From NCEH01 sp043195095 (lineage in GTDB: Bacteria; Pseudomonadota; Alphaproteobacteria; Rhizobiales; Xanthobacteraceae), in NCBI RefSeq assembly GCF_043195095.1, contig NZ_JBAFWN010000009.1: a DNA stretch of 64,000 nt; one strand, written 5' to 3'. Shown piece after piece: positions 7,949 through 17,434 of the stretch (the stretch's first letter is position 1; each line of letters begins with the position of its first letter). A program made the translations under genes and the position numbers. The notes under the pieces are model-generated. The model was given only the letters and a program-made list of their open reading frames with translations. It was not told the origin of the DNA and ran no database searches.

Positions 7949-8045
7949 GGGGATCTCGCGAGTGGGATCGGGGGTCCGAGGTGGGGGCACGACGCGCCGG
8001 CGGAGCGGGCCGCCGCCGTCAGGCGCAAATCTCGAACATGAGCTG

Positions 8046-8074
8046 ACCATAGTCCTAGAGCGCATCGCTGTCAA
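8046..8074 (-). promoter_or_regulatory. sigma70-type promoter for terminase genes
   Basis: Read on the minus strand: TTGACA (8074-8069), exactly 17 bases, TATGGT (8051-8046). This is close to the housekeeping consensus in a region where such a match is rare because of the GC content. It predicts a start near 8039 and a leader of about 90 bases before the terminase gene at 7948. Confidence 0.6.
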
Positions 8075-8154
8075 GGATTAATTTCCTACGAACGCACCGG
8101 CGGCTTAGGAGCGATCGACATTCACCGCGTGACGCCGTCGCAGAAGAGCATCGT

Positions 8155-8985
8155 CATGCACGGGCTTGTCCCGTGCATCCACGCGGCACCGCTGGTGCTG
8201 GCTTTTCAAGGCTCGCGCGGGCGGCCCGGCGTGGGTGGCCGGGACATGCCCGGCCATGACGACCGGTGAAAGAAAGACAATGGCGCGCCTGCCTTGAGGC
8301 GCCTTAAGCAGGCACCACGCCGCTGGATGTCGATCCGTCCGAGCGCGTTTGCAGCTGAGCATCGTCATGCACGGGCTTGTCCCGTGCATCCACGCGGCAC
8401 CGCTGGTGCTGGCTTTTCAAGGCTCGCGCGGGCGGCCCGGCGTCGTTGGCCGGGACACGCCCGGCCATGACGACCGGTGAAAGAAAGACAATGGCGCGCA
8501 CCTGCCTTGAGGCGCCTCGACGAGGCACCACGCCGCTGGATGTCGATCCGTCCGAGCGCGTTTGCAGCAGAGCATTGTCATGCACGGGCTTGTCCCGTGC
8601 ATCCACGCGGTACCGCTGGTGCTGGCTTTTCAAGGCGCGCGCGGGCGGCCCGGCGTGGGTGGCCGGGACACGCCCGGCCATGACGACCGGTGAAACAAAG
8701 ACAATGGCGCACCTGCCTTGAGGCGCCTTGAGGAGGCACCACGCCGCTGGATGTCGATCCGTTCTAGCGCGTTTGCAGCAGAGCATTGTCATGCACGGGC
8801 TTGTCCCGTGCATCCACGCGGTACCGCCGGCATCGGCTTTTCAAAGTCGGCGCGGGCGGCGCCCCGTTGATGGCCCGGACGTGCCCGGCCATGACGGCTC
8901 GTGAAAGAAAGACAATGGCGCACCTGCCTTGAGGCGCCTTGAGGAGGCACCGCGCCGCTGGATGTTGATCCGTCCTAGCGCCGAG
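8155..8985. repeat. tandem array of four 212-bp repeat units
   Basis: Four head-to-tail units begin at 8155, 8366, 8579 and 8790 (spacing 211, 213, 211), followed by a partial fifth that ends near 8985. Each unit carries two near-perfect hairpins: ATGCACGGG and CCCGTGCAT around CTTGT, then TGGCCGGG and CCCGGCCA around five bases. After these comes a conserved tail running through ACAATGGCGC, GCCTTGAGGCGCC and GCGCGTTTGCAGC. Units differ by point changes. Single or inverted relatives lie at 5800-5917, 21435-21568 and 41514-41622. No coding capacity is evident; the 94-169 codon frames on both strands follow the repeat. The array fills most of the 1-kb gap between the terminase promoter and the next gene. 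Confidence 0.88.
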
Positions 8986-9202
8986 CGGTGCCCGCCTTCC
9001 CTGCTAGCGCTTCGCGCATCCGGGCGCGCGCCCGCAGGTGGGACATGGCCACCACGTTCGGCGCCTCGATACAGATGCGTTCGAACCGCAGCACCATGTT
9101 GCGATGACACCCGCAGCGCAGGCAAAAGGCGGTGCCGGGGTCGAAATCATGGCTTTCCATGGGCGATGGCACAATCGAACGGGGTCCAGCGGGCGAGATC
9201 AT
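8975..9202 (-). CDS. small cysteine-rich protein, unknown
   Basis: A 75-residue protein with one compact Cys/His motif, FCLRCGCHRN (residues 26-35), which could bind one metal ion. Helical, basic text follows (MSHLRARARMREALAG). The start at 9202 has a strong GAGGAGGG site upstream, which argues it is translated. The stop lies at the very end of the repeat array. I do not recognise a named family. It is divergent from the COG0523 GTPase gene. Confidence 0.55.
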   Translation of the reverse strand: MISPAGPRSIVPSPMESHDFDPGTAFCLRCGCHRNMVLRFERICIEAPNVVAMSHLRARARMREALAGKAGTARR

Positions 9203-9415
9203 GGGCGGCCCTCCTCAGGGGCGCGGAGCGTGCACCGAAACCGTTCCGGCGGCAGGGCGCAGAATGGCTCCGAAGCCTTGCCCCAGGCTGCGTTAAGCGC
9301 ACCGCAGGGCTGAAGGTTCCGCACCCCGCCCGGTGACCGGCTCGCTGCTGTGTGCCCCGGCGCCCGGACACCCCCGCGCCCGGCCGCCTTGCGCCCCGCC
9401 CAGCTTCATGGCATG

Positions 9416-9438
9416 TAAATGATACAATATATCCATTA
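9416..9438 (+). promoter_or_regulatory. Zur-box-like palindrome before the COG0523 gene
   Basis: A 23-bp imperfect palindrome with GATA and TATC half-sites around five bases and TAA and TTA ends. It overlaps a plausible -10 hexamer TACAAT at 9423-9428 and sits 12 bases before the start codon at 9451. It is AT-rich in GC-rich surroundings and resembles the Zur operators that often control COG0523 zinc GTPases. Assignment to Zur is inference. Confidence 0.5.
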
Positions 9439-9450
9439 AAAGGAGCGGCC

Positions 9451-10671
9451 ATGTCCGCCACCGATGCGCGCCTTCCCGTCACCGTGCTGTCCGGCTTCCT
9501 GGGCGCCGGCAAGACCACGCTGCTCAACCACATTCTCGCCAATCGCGAGGGCCGGCGGGTGGCGGTGATCGTCAACGACATGTCGGAAGTGAACATCGAC
9601 GCCGAACTGGTGCGCCAGGGCGGCGCCAATCTCTCGCGCACCGACGAGACGCTGGTGGAAATGACCAATGGCTGCATCTGCTGCACCCTGCGCGGCGACC
9701 TGCTGGCGGAGGTGAAGCGCCTCGCCGCCGACGGGCGCTATGATGCCCTGGTGATCGAGAGCACCGGCATCGCCGAGCCCTTGCCGGTGGCCGCCACCTT
9801 CGAGTTCCGCGACGCGGAGGGCTTCGCCTTGTCCGATCTCGCCCGGCTCGACACCATGGTCACCGTGGTGGATGCCGCCAATCTGCTGAAAGACTATGGC
9901 TCCAACGATTTCCTGCGCGATCGCGGGGAAGTCGCCGGCGAGGACGATGCCCGCACCCTGGTCGATCTGCTGGTGGACCAGATCGAGTTCGCCGACACCA
10001 TCGTGCTCAACAAGATTTCCGCCACCGCGCCAGACCAGATCGCCGCCGCCCGCGCGGTCATCAAGGGGCTGAATCCCAAGGCGAGGCTGATCGAGACCGA
10101 TTTCGCCGACGTGCCGCTGGGCGAAGTCATGGGCACCGGCCGGTTCGACTTCGAGACCGCCCACGAACACCCGCTCTGGTATCGCGAACTCCATGGCTTT
10201 GCCGATCATACGCCGGAGACCGAGGAATATGGCGTCTCCAGCTTCGTGTATCGCGCGCGGCGGCCGTTCCACCCGGAGAAATTCTCCAACTTTCTCAAGA
10301 CCGTGTGGCCGGGCCTGATCCGCGCCAAGGGCCTGTTCTGGCTCGCCACCCGCGACGCCTTCGTGGGCGACATGAGCCTGGCCGGCGCCATCTGCCGCAC
10401 CGAGGCCATGGGCTTTTGGTGGGCCGCCGTCCCCAAGACGCGCTGGCCGAGCGATCCGCAATGGAAGGCCGAGCTGAAGCGCCATTGGGCGCCCGGCTAT
10501 GGCGACCGGCGGCAGGAACTGGTGTTCATCGGCATGGGCCTCGACGAAGCCGCCATCCGCGCCGCCCTGGACGCGTGCCTGGTCGGCCCCCTCGATCCGA
10601 AGGCGCTCGACTTCGCCAAGCTCAAGTCCCTGCCCGACCCGTTCCCGAAATGGGGCCGCGCCGCCGCCTGA
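9451..10671 (+). CDS. COG0523 G3E-family GTPase (zinc chaperone type)
   Basis: A 406-residue cytosolic metallochaperone GTPase of the CobW/YjiA/ZigA family. Visible are Walker A (SGFLGAGKTT, residues 14-23), the metal-binding GCICC at 74-78 followed by TLRGDLL, the ESTGIAEP switch and the LNK specificity motif. The C-terminal CobW_C domain includes RRPFHPEKF. The ATG at 9451 has AAAAGGAG at good spacing; the in-frame codons upstream have no ribosome site. A Zur-like palindrome just upstream supports induction by zinc shortage, when such proteins deliver zinc to essential enzymes. It is monocistronic. Confidence 0.88.
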   Translation: MSATDARLPVTVLSGFLGAGKTTLLNHILANREGRRVAVIVNDMSEVNIDAELVRQGGANLSRTDETLVEMTNGCICCTLRGDLLAEVKRLAADGRYDALVIESTGIAEPLPVAATFEFRDAEGFALSDLARLDTMVTVVDAANLLKDYGSNDFLRDRGEVAGEDDARTLVDLLVDQIEFADTIVLNKISATAPDQIAAARAVIKGLNPKARLIETDFADVPLGEVMGTGRFDFETAHEHPLWYRELHGFADHTPETEEYGVSSFVYRARRPFHPEKFSNFLKTVWPGLIRAKGLFWLATRDAFVGDMSLAGAICRTEAMGFWWAAVPKTRWPSDPQWKAELKRHWAPGYGDRRQELVFIGMGLDEAAIRAALDACLVGPLDPKALDFAKLKSLPDPFPKWGRAAA

Positions 10672-10809
10672 CCCGCCCGCGCACCACCCGCCGGGGAAGT
10701 GCGCGATAGCGGCCTCCCCCGGCCGGCAATTTTCCGCCCCGCCGGCGGTGGAAATTTCCGCCCGGACTGCTAAGGCTGGGATCGGTGGAGCGTGCGGGGC
10801 TGCGGAATC

Positions 10810-11526
10810 ATGAAATTCGCCGAAACTTTTGATTTATTGCAGTTTTTTGACACCTTCATCAGCTTCTCCGCGGCGTTCGTCTTCGGCCTGCTGATCGGCG
10901 CGGAACGCCAGTATCGCCAACGCACGGCGGGGCTGCGCACCAACGTGCTGGTGGCCATCGGCGCCGCCGCCTTTGTGGACCTGGCCCAGAGGATCGCCGG
11001 GACAACGGAGGCGGTGCGGGTCATCTCCTATGTGGTTTCAGGCATTGGGTTTTTGGGTGCCGGCGTGATCATGAAGGAAGGCATGAACGTGCGCGGCCTC
11101 AACACCGCCGCCACCTTGTGGTGCTCGGCGGCAGTGGGCGCGTGCGCCGGCACCGACATGCTCGCCGAAGCCGCCCTCCTCACCGCTTTTGTGTTGGCTG
11201 GCAATACCTTACTGCGGCCGGTGGTGAACCTCATCAACCGCATTCCCATCAACGACCGGAGCGCGGAACAGACGTACGAGGTGCTGGTCATCACCACCAG
11301 CACCGCCCTGGACGAAGTGCGCGACCTGTTGGTGGAACGCCTGGAAGCGGCCCATTATCCGGTCGGTGATGTGGAGGTGACCGAGCGCAGCAACGACAAG
11401 GTGGAAATCCTCGCCACCCTGGTCAGCACGGCCGTGGACGCCACGGAAATCGACGCCGTCATTGCCGAGATCGAAAAGCAGCCGGGCGTCCTGCACACCA
11501 CCTGGAGCAGCAGTACGCAGGACTGA
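10810..11526 (+). CDS. MgtC/SapB family membrane protein
   Basis: A 238-residue protein. Residues 15-140 form the four- to five-helix MgtC domain with the signature FGLLIGAERQYRQRTAGLRT and the motif GIGFLGAGVIMKEG. A C-terminal ACT-like cytosolic domain (residues 155-235, VLVITTSTALDEVRDLL) follows. MgtC proteins support growth under low magnesium and may modulate ATP synthase or cation balance. I chose the ATG at 10810; an in-frame GTG at 10792 would add six residues, and neither has a strong ribosome site. No magnesium riboswitch was recognised in the 138-base leader. Confidence 0.85.
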   Translation: MKFAETFDLLQFFDTFISFSAAFVFGLLIGAERQYRQRTAGLRTNVLVAIGAAAFVDLAQRIAGTTEAVRVISYVVSGIGFLGAGVIMKEGMNVRGLNTAATLWCSAAVGACAGTDMLAEAALLTAFVLAGNTLLRPVVNLINRIPINDRSAEQTYEVLVITTSTALDEVRDLLVERLEAAHYPVGDVEVTERSNDKVEILATLVSTAVDATEIDAVIAEIEKQPGVLHTTWSSSTQD

Positions 11527-11560
11527 TCCGGCTTTACTTTCGTGGCACGCCCCGTGACCG

Positions 11561-12100
11561 TCAGGCCGCGTTCTTGACCTTCATGCCGTCCTCGAACGAG
11601 ATTTCCTTATAGTCCGAGAGGCTTGAATACTTCAGCCCCACATCGGCCAGGGCATCGAGCTTGGCGGAGGTATCGAACTTCTTCAGCTTGATCTTGTCGA
11701 CATAGAAAGTGTCGATCAGCTCGTTATAGACGCTGGTCTCGTCGATATAGATGGCGAACACCTTCACATCGCCGAACCGGATGTAGAAGCGGTTTCCCTG
11801 CGGCAGATCGGCGATATAGATGAAGTAGTTTCCCGCCCCGTCGAAGGCTTCGCCGAAGGTCTCGACCAGCTTGGGCAAGCTCGCATATTCCTTGATGGAG
11901 CCGGCAAGGAAGCCGATGGCCGGCTTGCCGCTCTCGCAGACCGAGAACACTTCCTTCAATAGGGTTTCCGGCCCATCGAAGGCGATGTCGCCACGATAGC
12001 CGAAGCGGCCGGCCACATGGGTATCGGCGCTCAGAAGCGGCTTCAACAGCCGCCCCTCGGTTTCAAGCTTGGCGAAAGGCGTGTCGGAAACGGCGGTCAT
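11561..12100 (-). CDS. conserved hypothetical protein next to Rieske gene
   Basis: A 179-residue soluble protein without signal peptide or membrane segment. It alternates strands and helices and is rich in aromatic residues (GNYFIYIADLPQGNRFYIRF, VFAIYIDETSVYNELIDTFY). I do not recognise the family. The ATG at 12100 has AAGGA upstream. It is the last of three minus-strand genes (12801-13550, 12261-12689, this) with gaps of 111 and 160 bases, so it may share transcription with the Rieske protein and could be a partner or substrate-binding subunit; that is inference. Confidence 0.6.
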   Translation of the reverse strand: MTAVSDTPFAKLETEGRLLKPLLSADTHVAGRFGYRGDIAFDGPETLLKEVFSVCESGKPAIGFLAGSIKEYASLPKLVETFGEAFDGAGNYFIYIADLPQGNRFYIRFGDVKVFAIYIDETSVYNELIDTFYVDKIKLKKFDTSAKLDALADVGLKYSSLSDYKEISFEDGMKVKNAA

Positions 12101-12260
12101 AGGGGTCGTCCTTCGATGGAATCGACGGGGCTCGTCGAGGCGTGGCCGTCGTTCGCATCGGCGGATCAGTGCCGGGCGACCCGCGACGTCGGGAGAAAAC
12201 GCGCCTGTCGCGGGGCGCAAAAGGATGCAAAAGCAAGGAGAAAGCCGGCGCTGCGGCGCC

Positions 12261-12689
12261 TCAGTCGCTGGTGATCATCACCTCGGGAAAGGTGTCGGGC
12301 TCCTCGATGTCGAGCCCGTCCTCCTCGGCCAGCTCGATGCCGACCAGGCACACGTCGCCATCGTCGATCACGAGTTCCACCGGGGTCAGCGCCTGGCCCT
12401 GGCACGGGCCGATGAAGCAATGGCCGGTATCGAGGTCGAACTGGGCGCGATGCTTGCCGCAGGTGAGGAAATTGCCGTCCTCGTCCAGGAACTCGCCGGG
12501 CACGGTGTCGAGCCGCGTGCCCTGGTGGGGGCAGGCGTTCTCGAAACCGAAGAAGGCGTTGGATTTGCGCGTCACGAGGATCGGCCAGGGCTTGCTGGCC
12601 CCGGTCTCGTCCAGCCGCGCGAGCACGAAGCCGCGCGCGCCGCCGTCGTCGATCTCATAGGTGGAGCAGATGGCGAACAACTCGGTCAT
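12261..12689 (-). CDS. Rieske [2Fe-2S] protein
   Basis: A 142-residue protein with a complete Rieske cluster site: C53-P-H55 in NACPHQGTRLD and C77-G-K-H80 in LTCGKHRAQFD. It has no membrane anchor or signal, so it is a cytosolic Rieske ferredoxin-type electron carrier. The acidic C-terminal tail (ELAEEDGLDIEEPDTFPEV) is about 25 residues longer than minimal Rieske ferredoxins. No oxygenase subunit lies nearby; the two flanking genes are of unknown function, so the electron acceptor is unknown. Confidence 0.85.
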   Translation of the reverse strand: MTELFAICSTYEIDDGGARGFVLARLDETGASKPWPILVTRKSNAFFGFENACPHQGTRLDTVPGEFLDEDGNFLTCGKHRAQFDLDTGHCFIGPCQGQALTPVELVIDDGDVCLVGIELAEEDGLDIEEPDTFPEVMITSD

Positions 12690-12800
12690 GGTCCCAGCCT
12701 TTCAACGGTCGGATGCGGGCGGCGTGTGGGAAAGCGAACATTCTTGGGACGGGTGCGCGGCCCCAGGGACGCGCCCACCGGCGCAACGCGAAAGACCCAG

Positions 12801-13550
12801 CTATCGGCGCGCCAGGGAACGCAGAAAGCCTTGATATTCCTCGGTCAATTCCATATCGACCGCCGGCGCCGCCTTCAGCAGCAGGTTGGCGATGAAGGGC
12901 TGGTCGTTGCGCGGCTCTTCCAGGGCTTCGCGCAGCACCGGAAGATTGTCCTCGATATGATGCAGGAAGGCGGCTTCCTTCTCCGCGATCAGGCCCCAGC
13001 GCGCCCGCATCCAGCGCGCCAGGGGATAGATCACCTCCTGGATGAAATTGGATTGCCGGGCCTTCTCGAAGAAGCGCAGGCCGGTGTTCCAATCCTCGCG
13101 CGCCCGCATGGGCGGCGGTGGCCTGTCGCCTTCCAGCCATTTGCGCCCGGCCACACCGACAAAATCCTCCAGCAGGATCGGATTTTCGTTGTGGGCGCGG
13201 AAATAGCCGACCGCGAGCGCACCGGGATAATCCTCGCCCATGCTGGCTTTCAGCGCGGTGTCGACGGCGTCCACCGCCGCCTTGTCGCCCTTCAGCGCCG
13301 CCGTCATGCAGAAGGCGAACAGCGCATCGTTTCCGACATTGCGGACACCGGGGCTTTTCAGATCCTGCGGGCTCAAGGCCGGCGTCACCCCATCGGCGGG
13401 GATGGTGGCGGTGCCGGCACGCTGGGCGCTGATGAAGGCGGTGATTTCCAGCCAGCCCATGAAGCTTGCGACAAATGCGTCCGGGTCCACATGCACCACG
13501 GCCAGATTGATCGGCTGCTTGCGCTTTTGCAGTTCGACCATATCGGTCAT
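12801..13550 (-). CDS. conserved hypothetical protein, first gene of Rieske operon
   Basis: A 249-residue, mainly helical soluble protein beginning MTDMVELQKRKQPINLAVV. Features include WLEITAFISAQRAG, a GALAVGYFRAHNE segment and an acidic C-terminal half (LHHIEDNLPVLREALEE). There is no signal peptide, membrane segment or cofactor motif that I can name. It is followed after 111 bases by the Rieske gene and is divergent from the MoxR operon. Function unknown. Confidence 0.6.
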   Translation of the reverse strand: MTDMVELQKRKQPINLAVVHVDPDAFVASFMGWLEITAFISAQRAGTATIPADGVTPALSPQDLKSPGVRNVGNDALFAFCMTAALKGDKAAVDAVDTALKASMGEDYPGALAVGYFRAHNENPILLEDFVGVAGRKWLEGDRPPPPMRAREDWNTGLRFFEKARQSNFIQEVIYPLARWMRARWGLIAEKEAAFLHHIEDNLPVLREALEEPRNDQPFIANLLLKAAPAVDMELTEEYQGFLRSLARR

Positions 13551-13708
13551 GTCGTCGCCCCCGATCTTGCAGCGGATTGGCGCGTTTGCGTCAATTCCTG
13601 TCTCTCAGAGGGGTCGATGCAAGCGCCATGCCGGGGAGGTTTGCGACAGGGTTAGCCACCGGCGTGGCAGCCGGCGCGGCGCCTTTCCTATCACATACAC
13701 GGCAATAA

Positions 13709-13724
13709 CGGTTATATATTACCG
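13709..13724. promoter_or_regulatory. AT-rich 16-bp palindrome, possible operator
   Basis: CGGTTATATATTACCG is a 16-bp palindrome with one mismatched pair. It lies in an AT-rich island (about 13680-13755) in the 273-base divergent region between the Rieske-linked operon and the MoxR/Bat operon. It is the likeliest regulator-binding site here. Which operon it serves and which protein binds it cannot be told. Confidence 0.4.
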
Positions 13725-13823
13725 ATATACGGCATTCACATTACATAAAAATCATCTGTCCCACGGTGCGGTGCGACGCAGCACTGGCTATAGAGTCGCA
13801 AACCCAGACCGGATTGAGCCTTG

Positions 13824-14855
<1,032 letters not shown>

Positions 14856-14874
14856 ACCGGCCCGAGGACCAAAG

Positions 14875-15864
14875 ATGAGCGATGCCCCCGCCGACGCCAC
14901 CTATGGCCTCATCGCCCGCCTCGATGAATTGATCGCGGCGCGGCCGGAGGGCGGGAAAAGCGCGTTCGCGCCGCGCGGCAAGGTGCGCAGCCAGCAATTC
15001 GGCGGCTATCGCTCGGCCTTCCGCGGACGCGGCATGGAATTCGATGAAGTGCGCCTCTACCAGGCCGGCGACGACATCCGCACCATCGACTGGCGGGTAA
15101 CGGCGCGCACCGGGCGCACCCACACCAAGCTGTTCCAGGAGGAACGCGAGCGCCCGGTCCTGATCCTGCTGGATTGCCGCTCCTTCATGCGGTTCGGCAC
15201 GCGCGACACGTTCAAGTCCGTGCTCGCGGCGAAGGCGGCGGCGGTGCTGACCTGGATCTCCATCGAGGCCGGCGACCGGGTGGGCGGGCTGATCGCCACG
15301 CCCGCCGGGCTGCACTCCTACAGCCCCCAGCGCAGCCGCGCGCGCGTGCTCGGCTTCGTCAAGGCCATGGCCGACGGCACGCAGGAAGGCTTTGCGCTTT
15401 CGCCCGCCGCGCGGCCCGCGAAAGAGGCGCCGGCCGCGCCCGAGCCCGCCCTCGCCGATGCCGTCGCGCGCCTGCGCCGCGCCGCGCGGCCCGGCACCTT
15501 GGTGTTTCTGATCAGCGATTTCCACGATTTCACCGAGGCCGCCGCGCGCGAGCTCAGCCGTCTCGCGCTCCAGGCGCAGGTGACGAACATCTTCGTCTAT
15601 GACGCGCTGGAAGAAGCTATGCCGGCGCGCGGCGCCTATCCGGTCAGCGACGGCGCGGCGGTGCGACTAATGGATGGCGGCAACCGGGCGATGCGCGAGA
15701 CCTATGCCGCACGGTTCGCCGCCCGCCGCGCGGCGCTGGATGAGCTCTCGCGTCAGCGCGGCATGGCCTTCGTCGCGCTCCAGACCGGCGATGATCCGGC
15801 TGCGCTGCTGCATCCCGAGCGGCTGCGCAATGCCCGCCGGCAAGCCCGGAAGGCCGCCGCATGA
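14875..15864 (+). CDS. DUF58 domain protein
   Basis: A 329-residue cytosolic protein with the DUF58 signature GRGMEFDEVRLYQAGDDIRT then DWRVTARTGRTHTKLFQEER (residues 50-88), followed by a VWA-like fold (VLILLDCRSFM and LVFLISDFHDF). DUF58 proteins always accompany MoxR ATPases and are thought to link the ATPase to its VWA clients. It starts 19 bases after MoxR, and its stop overlaps the next start (ATGA). Confidence 0.88.
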   Translation: MSDAPADATYGLIARLDELIAARPEGGKSAFAPRGKVRSQQFGGYRSAFRGRGMEFDEVRLYQAGDDIRTIDWRVTARTGRTHTKLFQEERERPVLILLDCRSFMRFGTRDTFKSVLAAKAAAVLTWISIEAGDRVGGLIATPAGLHSYSPQRSRARVLGFVKAMADGTQEGFALSPAARPAKEAPAAPEPALADAVARLRRAARPGTLVFLISDFHDFTEAAARELSRLALQAQVTNIFVYDALEEAMPARGAYPVSDGAAVRLMDGGNRAMRETYAARFAARRAALDELSRQRGMAFVALQTGDDPAALLHPERLRNARRQARKAAA

Positions 15865-16391
15865 AGCTGGCGCAGGCCTTCTCCCTTCCCGATGCCCCGG
15901 CAACCCTGCCCGGCGCGCCGGCCGAGGACCCGCTGGCCGGGCTGCGCGACATCCATCTGCCAGGGCCGGTCTCCTTCTGGCCGCTGGCGCCGGGCTGGTG
16001 GATGCTGGCAGGGCTCGTGGCGATGCTGGCCTTGATCGGCCTGTTCCTGGAATGGCGCCGGCGCCAGACGCTGGCGTATCGCGTGGACCAGGAATTGAAG
16101 GCCATCGCCCGCGACACCGCCCGGCACGGCGACGCGCGTGCGGTGGCGGCCGCCGGCGCGCTGCTGATCCGCCGCATCCTGGTGACACGCGCGGGCGATC
16201 CGGCGGCGGCGGCGCTCACCGGCGCGGAGTGGGAACGCGTGCTCGCCGAGGGCAAGGCGGGCCTTGCGCCCCCGCTTGCCGCCTTCGTCGCGGCCGCACC
16301 CTATCTGCCGGCCCATGCGCCCGGCGGCGACGGGGTGCCGCGCGCCGCGCTGGTGGCGGCGCTGCGGCGCTGGGTGCGGAGCAACGCATGA
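15861..16391 (+). CDS. DUF4381 membrane protein of Bat operon
   Basis: A 176-residue protein with a Pro-rich N-terminus containing DPLAGLRDIHLPGPVSFWPL. One transmembrane helix follows (about 50-72, GWWMLAGLVAMLALIGLFLE) and then a cytosolic helical domain. This is the usual layout of DUF4381 proteins, a fixed but uncharacterised part of MoxR/Bat operons. Both ends overlap neighbours by four bases (ATGA), which implies translational coupling and stoichiometric production with DUF58 and BatA. Confidence 0.85.
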   Translation: MKLAQAFSLPDAPATLPGAPAEDPLAGLRDIHLPGPVSFWPLAPGWWMLAGLVAMLALIGLFLEWRRRQTLAYRVDQELKAIARDTARHGDARAVAAAGALLIRRILVTRAGDPAAAALTGAEWERVLAEGKAGLAPPLAAFVAAAPYLPAHAPGGDGVPRAALVAALRRWVRSNA

Positions 16392-17434
16392 TCCAGTTCC
16401 AATGGCTCTGGGCGGCCGCCCTGCTCCCGCTTCCGCTTCTGGCGCGCTATCTGCTGCCCGCCGCCCGGCGCAGCCGCGCCGGTGCGCTGCGCGTGCCGTT
16501 CTTCGCGCAGATCGCGCCCCAAGCCAGCGCGCGCGCGATCCTGCGGCGCGGCGGGAAGCTCGCCTTGCTCACGCTGATCTGGCTCGCCTTGGTGCTCGCC
16601 GCCATGCGCCCGAGCTATGTGGGCAAGCCGGTGCCAATCCCGGTCGAGGGCCGCGACCTGATGATGGCGGTGGATCTCTCCGGCTCCATGGCGCGGCAGG
16701 ATCTGACGCAGGACGGCCTGCCGACCGACCGGCTCTCGGTGGTGAAGGCGGTGGCCGACGATTTCATCGCCCGCCGCTCCGGCGACCGGGTGGGGCTGAT
16801 CCTGTTCTCCAGCCGGGCCTATATCCAGACCCCGCTCACCTTCGACCGCAACGTGACGCGCGACCTCCTGTCGGAGGCCACTATCGGCATGACCGGGCAG
16901 GAAACCGCCATCGGCGATGCCATCGGCCTCGCGGTGAAGACCTTGCAGGACCGGCCCGAGGACAAGCGCGTGCTGGTACTGCTGACCGACGGCTCCAACA
17001 ATTCCGGCGTGCTGGATCCGATCCACGCGGCCGAACTGGCGCGGCAGGAGCATGTGAAGATCTATACCATCGGGGTGGGCGCCGACAGCCTCGCCATCGG
17101 CCAGCAGATCGTCAATCCCTCCGCCGACCTCGATGAAGCCGCATTGGCGCAGATCGCCACCTTGACCGGCGGACGCTATTTCCGCGCCCGCGACAGCGCC
17201 GGCCTCGCGGCGATCTATCACGACATCAATCTCATGGAGCCTGCGGCGGGCGAGCCGCTCTATCTCGCGCCCACGGTGGCGCTGTTCCAATGGCCGCTGG
17301 GCTTTGCCCTGGCGCTGAGCCTGATCCTCGCGGCGGTCCTTCTCGCGCCGGCCCTCGCCCGTGGCCGCGCCGCCGGCGCGCCGCGCGTGGCGGCATCGCG
17401 CGATGTGGCCCCCGGTGTCGGGGAGCGGCCATGA
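16388..17434 (+). CDS. BatA-type VWA membrane protein
   Basis: A 348-residue inner-membrane protein. Two N-terminal helices (about 5-24 and 57-74) precede a VWA domain with an intact MIDAS start DLSGS (96-100) and later VLLTDGSNNSG; a C-terminal helix (near 305-325) ends it. BatA proteins sit in the membrane with the metal-dependent ligand face in the periplasm and form a complex with BatB and BatC, linked to envelope stress tolerance. The start codon overlaps the DUF4381 stop. Confidence 0.88.
   Translation: MIQFQWLWAAALLPLPLLARYLLPAARRSRAGALRVPFFAQIAPQASARAILRRGGKLALLTLIWLALVLAAMRPSYVGKPVPIPVEGRDLMMAVDLSGSMARQDLTQDGLPTDRLSVVKAVADDFIARRSGDRVGLILFSSRAYIQTPLTFDRNVTRDLLSEATIGMTGQETAIGDAIGLAVKTLQDRPEDKRVLVLLTDGSNNSGVLDPIHAAELARQEHVKIYTIGVGADSLAIGQQIVNPSADLDEAALAQIATLTGGRYFRARDSAGLAAIYHDINLMEPAAGEPLYLAPTVALFQWPLGFALALSLILAAVLLAPALARGRAAGAPRVAASRDVAPGVGERP

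Noticed and set aside
6271..8046. Long plus-strand frames antisense to both terminase genes
   Set aside because: GC-rich shadow frames; the minus-strand frames carry the terminase motifs, ribosome sites and promoter.
8155..8985. CRISPR array
   Set aside because: Repeat period is about 212 bases with no unique spacers, and the element also occurs singly elsewhere.
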